Positions 5,973-6,568 of a DNA stretch of 6,568 nucleotides are shown here, piece after piece. The notes under the pieces are model-generated. The model did no database searches. It had not been told where the DNA came from and saw only the letters and a list, made by a program, of their open reading frames with translations. The position numbers were made by a program, and so were the translations under genes. The stretch is from assembly GCA_017622155.1 (NCBI GenBank), contig JAGARS010000226.1:1-6568 (forward strand), in the 5' to 3' direction. Numbering within the stretch: position 1 is the stretch's first letter; each line of letters opens with the position of its first letter. The stretch is from Peptococcaceae bacterium. Lineage in GTDB: Bacteria > Bacillota > Peptococcia > Peptococcales > Peptococcaceae.

Positions 5973-6545
5973 GTGATACTGAATGAACGGCAGAAACAAA
6001 ATGAGGCATTGCGCGATGAATTTTTGCGTCGCAGCGGTGTAGATGTGTCAAAGTGTTATCAGTGCGGCAAGTGTTCGGCAGGCTGTCCGGTAGGGGATCA
6101 TATGGATATCCCGACCAACAAGATTATGCGTCTTGTGCAGATGGGGCTGATTGATGAAGCAATGCAGAGCAGTGCGATCTGGCTGTGTGCTTCTTGTGTT
6201 ACTTGTACAACACGATGCCCGAAAGGTGTGGATGTTGCAAAAGTAATGGAAGTACTGCGTCAAATGGCGAAAGATCACAACTGCGTAGCTGAGAAGAATA
6301 TTGATAAGTTCCATACTGTATGGATGAGTATTTTGGGTAAAATGGGCCGTATGTATGAGCCCGGGCTGATTGTAGGCCGCAATGTGGTAACCGGCAATAT
6401 CTTTCAGGATACTTCCTTTGGGGTACCATATCTGGCACATCGCAAACTGAAGCTGATGCCTTATAAATCCAGCAATATTGATGAAATTAAGAATCTGATT
6501 GAAAAAGCGGAAGCAATGGATCGCAAGGAAGGAGGCGCTCGTTAG
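5973..6545 (+). CDS. hdrC: Heterodisulfide reductase subunit C-like iron-sulfur protein
   Basis: This 190-residue soluble protein carries two complete 4Fe-4S cluster motifs: C28, C31, C34, C38 (CYQCGKCSAGCP) and C72, C75, C78, C82 (CASCVTCTTRCP). The spacing, the GDHMDIPTNKIMRLVQMG segment between them and the overall length are typical of HdrC. HdrC relays electrons between HdrA and the catalytic HdrB. In bacteria such modules occur with flavin-based electron-bifurcating partners (for example Flox or MetFV proteins) rather than with methanogenic coenzymes, so the acceptor here is unknown. It starts with GTG, supported by AGGAG at 5960-5964 with 8-base spacing. Its TAG stop is followed after 1 base by the next start, indicating tight operon organisation. 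Two cysteine tetrads in this spacing also occur in GlpC- or LutA-like proteins, but those are longer and fused to CCG domains. Confidence 0.9.
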   Translation: MILNERQKQNEALRDEFLRRSGVDVSKCYQCGKCSAGCPVGDHMDIPTNKIMRLVQMGLIDEAMQSSAIWLCASCVTCTTRCPKGVDVAKVMEVLRQMAKDHNCVAEKNIDKFHTVWMSILGKMGRMYEPGLIVGRNVVTGNIFQDTSFGVPYLAHRKLKLMPYKSSNIDEIKNLIEKAEAMDRKEGGAR

Positions 6546-6546
6546 T

Positions 6547-6568
6547 ATGGATTATGCATATTTTCCGG
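6547..6568 (+). CDS. hdrB: Start of a HdrB-like subunit (cut by the window edge)
   Basis: ATG 6547 lies 1 base after the hdrC stop, with AAGGAGG at 6528-6534 inside the hdrC end as ribosome binding site. The seven complete codons read MDYAYFP, with a G likely next. CCG-domain proteins of the HdrB type start with a very similar sequence (M-YA-FPGC). HdrB is the catalytic subunit, which holds unusual iron-sulfur clusters bound by CCG motifs. The identification rests on these few residues plus the position after hdrC. Confidence 0.7.

Overview
The window looks like chromosomal DNA from an anaerobic, low- to mid-GC member of the Firmicutes, most likely class Clostridia. The clues are a DnaD-type gene followed by a DnaI/DnaC helicase loader, strong AGGAGG-type ribosome binding sites, an FMN riboswitch controlling an ECF-type riboflavin transporter, and a heterodisulfide reductase (hdr) operon. 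All genes read on the + strand. I could not run any database search, so names rest on motifs and family knowledge.

Layout. Positions 1-104 hold the last codons of a DnaD-domain replication protein. Positions 123-1067 hold the helicase loader (zinc-binding N-terminal region plus AAA+ ATPase). Positions 1068-1397 are a control region: a good sigma-A promoter, a textbook FMN riboswitch, and a strong intrinsic terminator. An explicit antiterminator pairing can be drawn between the 5' strand of the riboswitch and the terminator. It controls ribU (1398-2012). A LysR-type regulator follows (2092-3021). Positions 3022-3254 contain a long, self-complementary leader (3053-3209) that I cannot assign to a known riboswitch class. 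It precedes a large CPA2/Kef-type cation:proton antiporter (3255-5519) with extra membrane segments and two C-terminal TrkA-C/RCK_C-like domains. That gene ends at a TAG after which the same frame continues for 12 plausible tail codons, which suggests a recent nonsense mutation. A strong terminator lies at 5621-5647. An AT-rich non-coding stretch (about 5650-5972) has two small dyads and a near-consensus promoter. It leads to hdrC (5973-6545), with hdrB starting 1 base after the hdrC stop and cut by the window edge.

How the parts relate. DnaD and the loader act together in loading the replicative helicase. RibU imports riboflavin and is switched off when FMN is plentiful. The antiporter probably handles K+ or Na+ against H+, with possible control by its RCK_C domains (a known c-di-AMP-binding fold) and by its structured leader. 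HdrC and HdrB start a soluble electron-transfer complex, consistent with an anaerobe using flavin- and iron-sulfur-based energy metabolism. The best candidate for something undescribed is the structured leader upstream of the antiporter.
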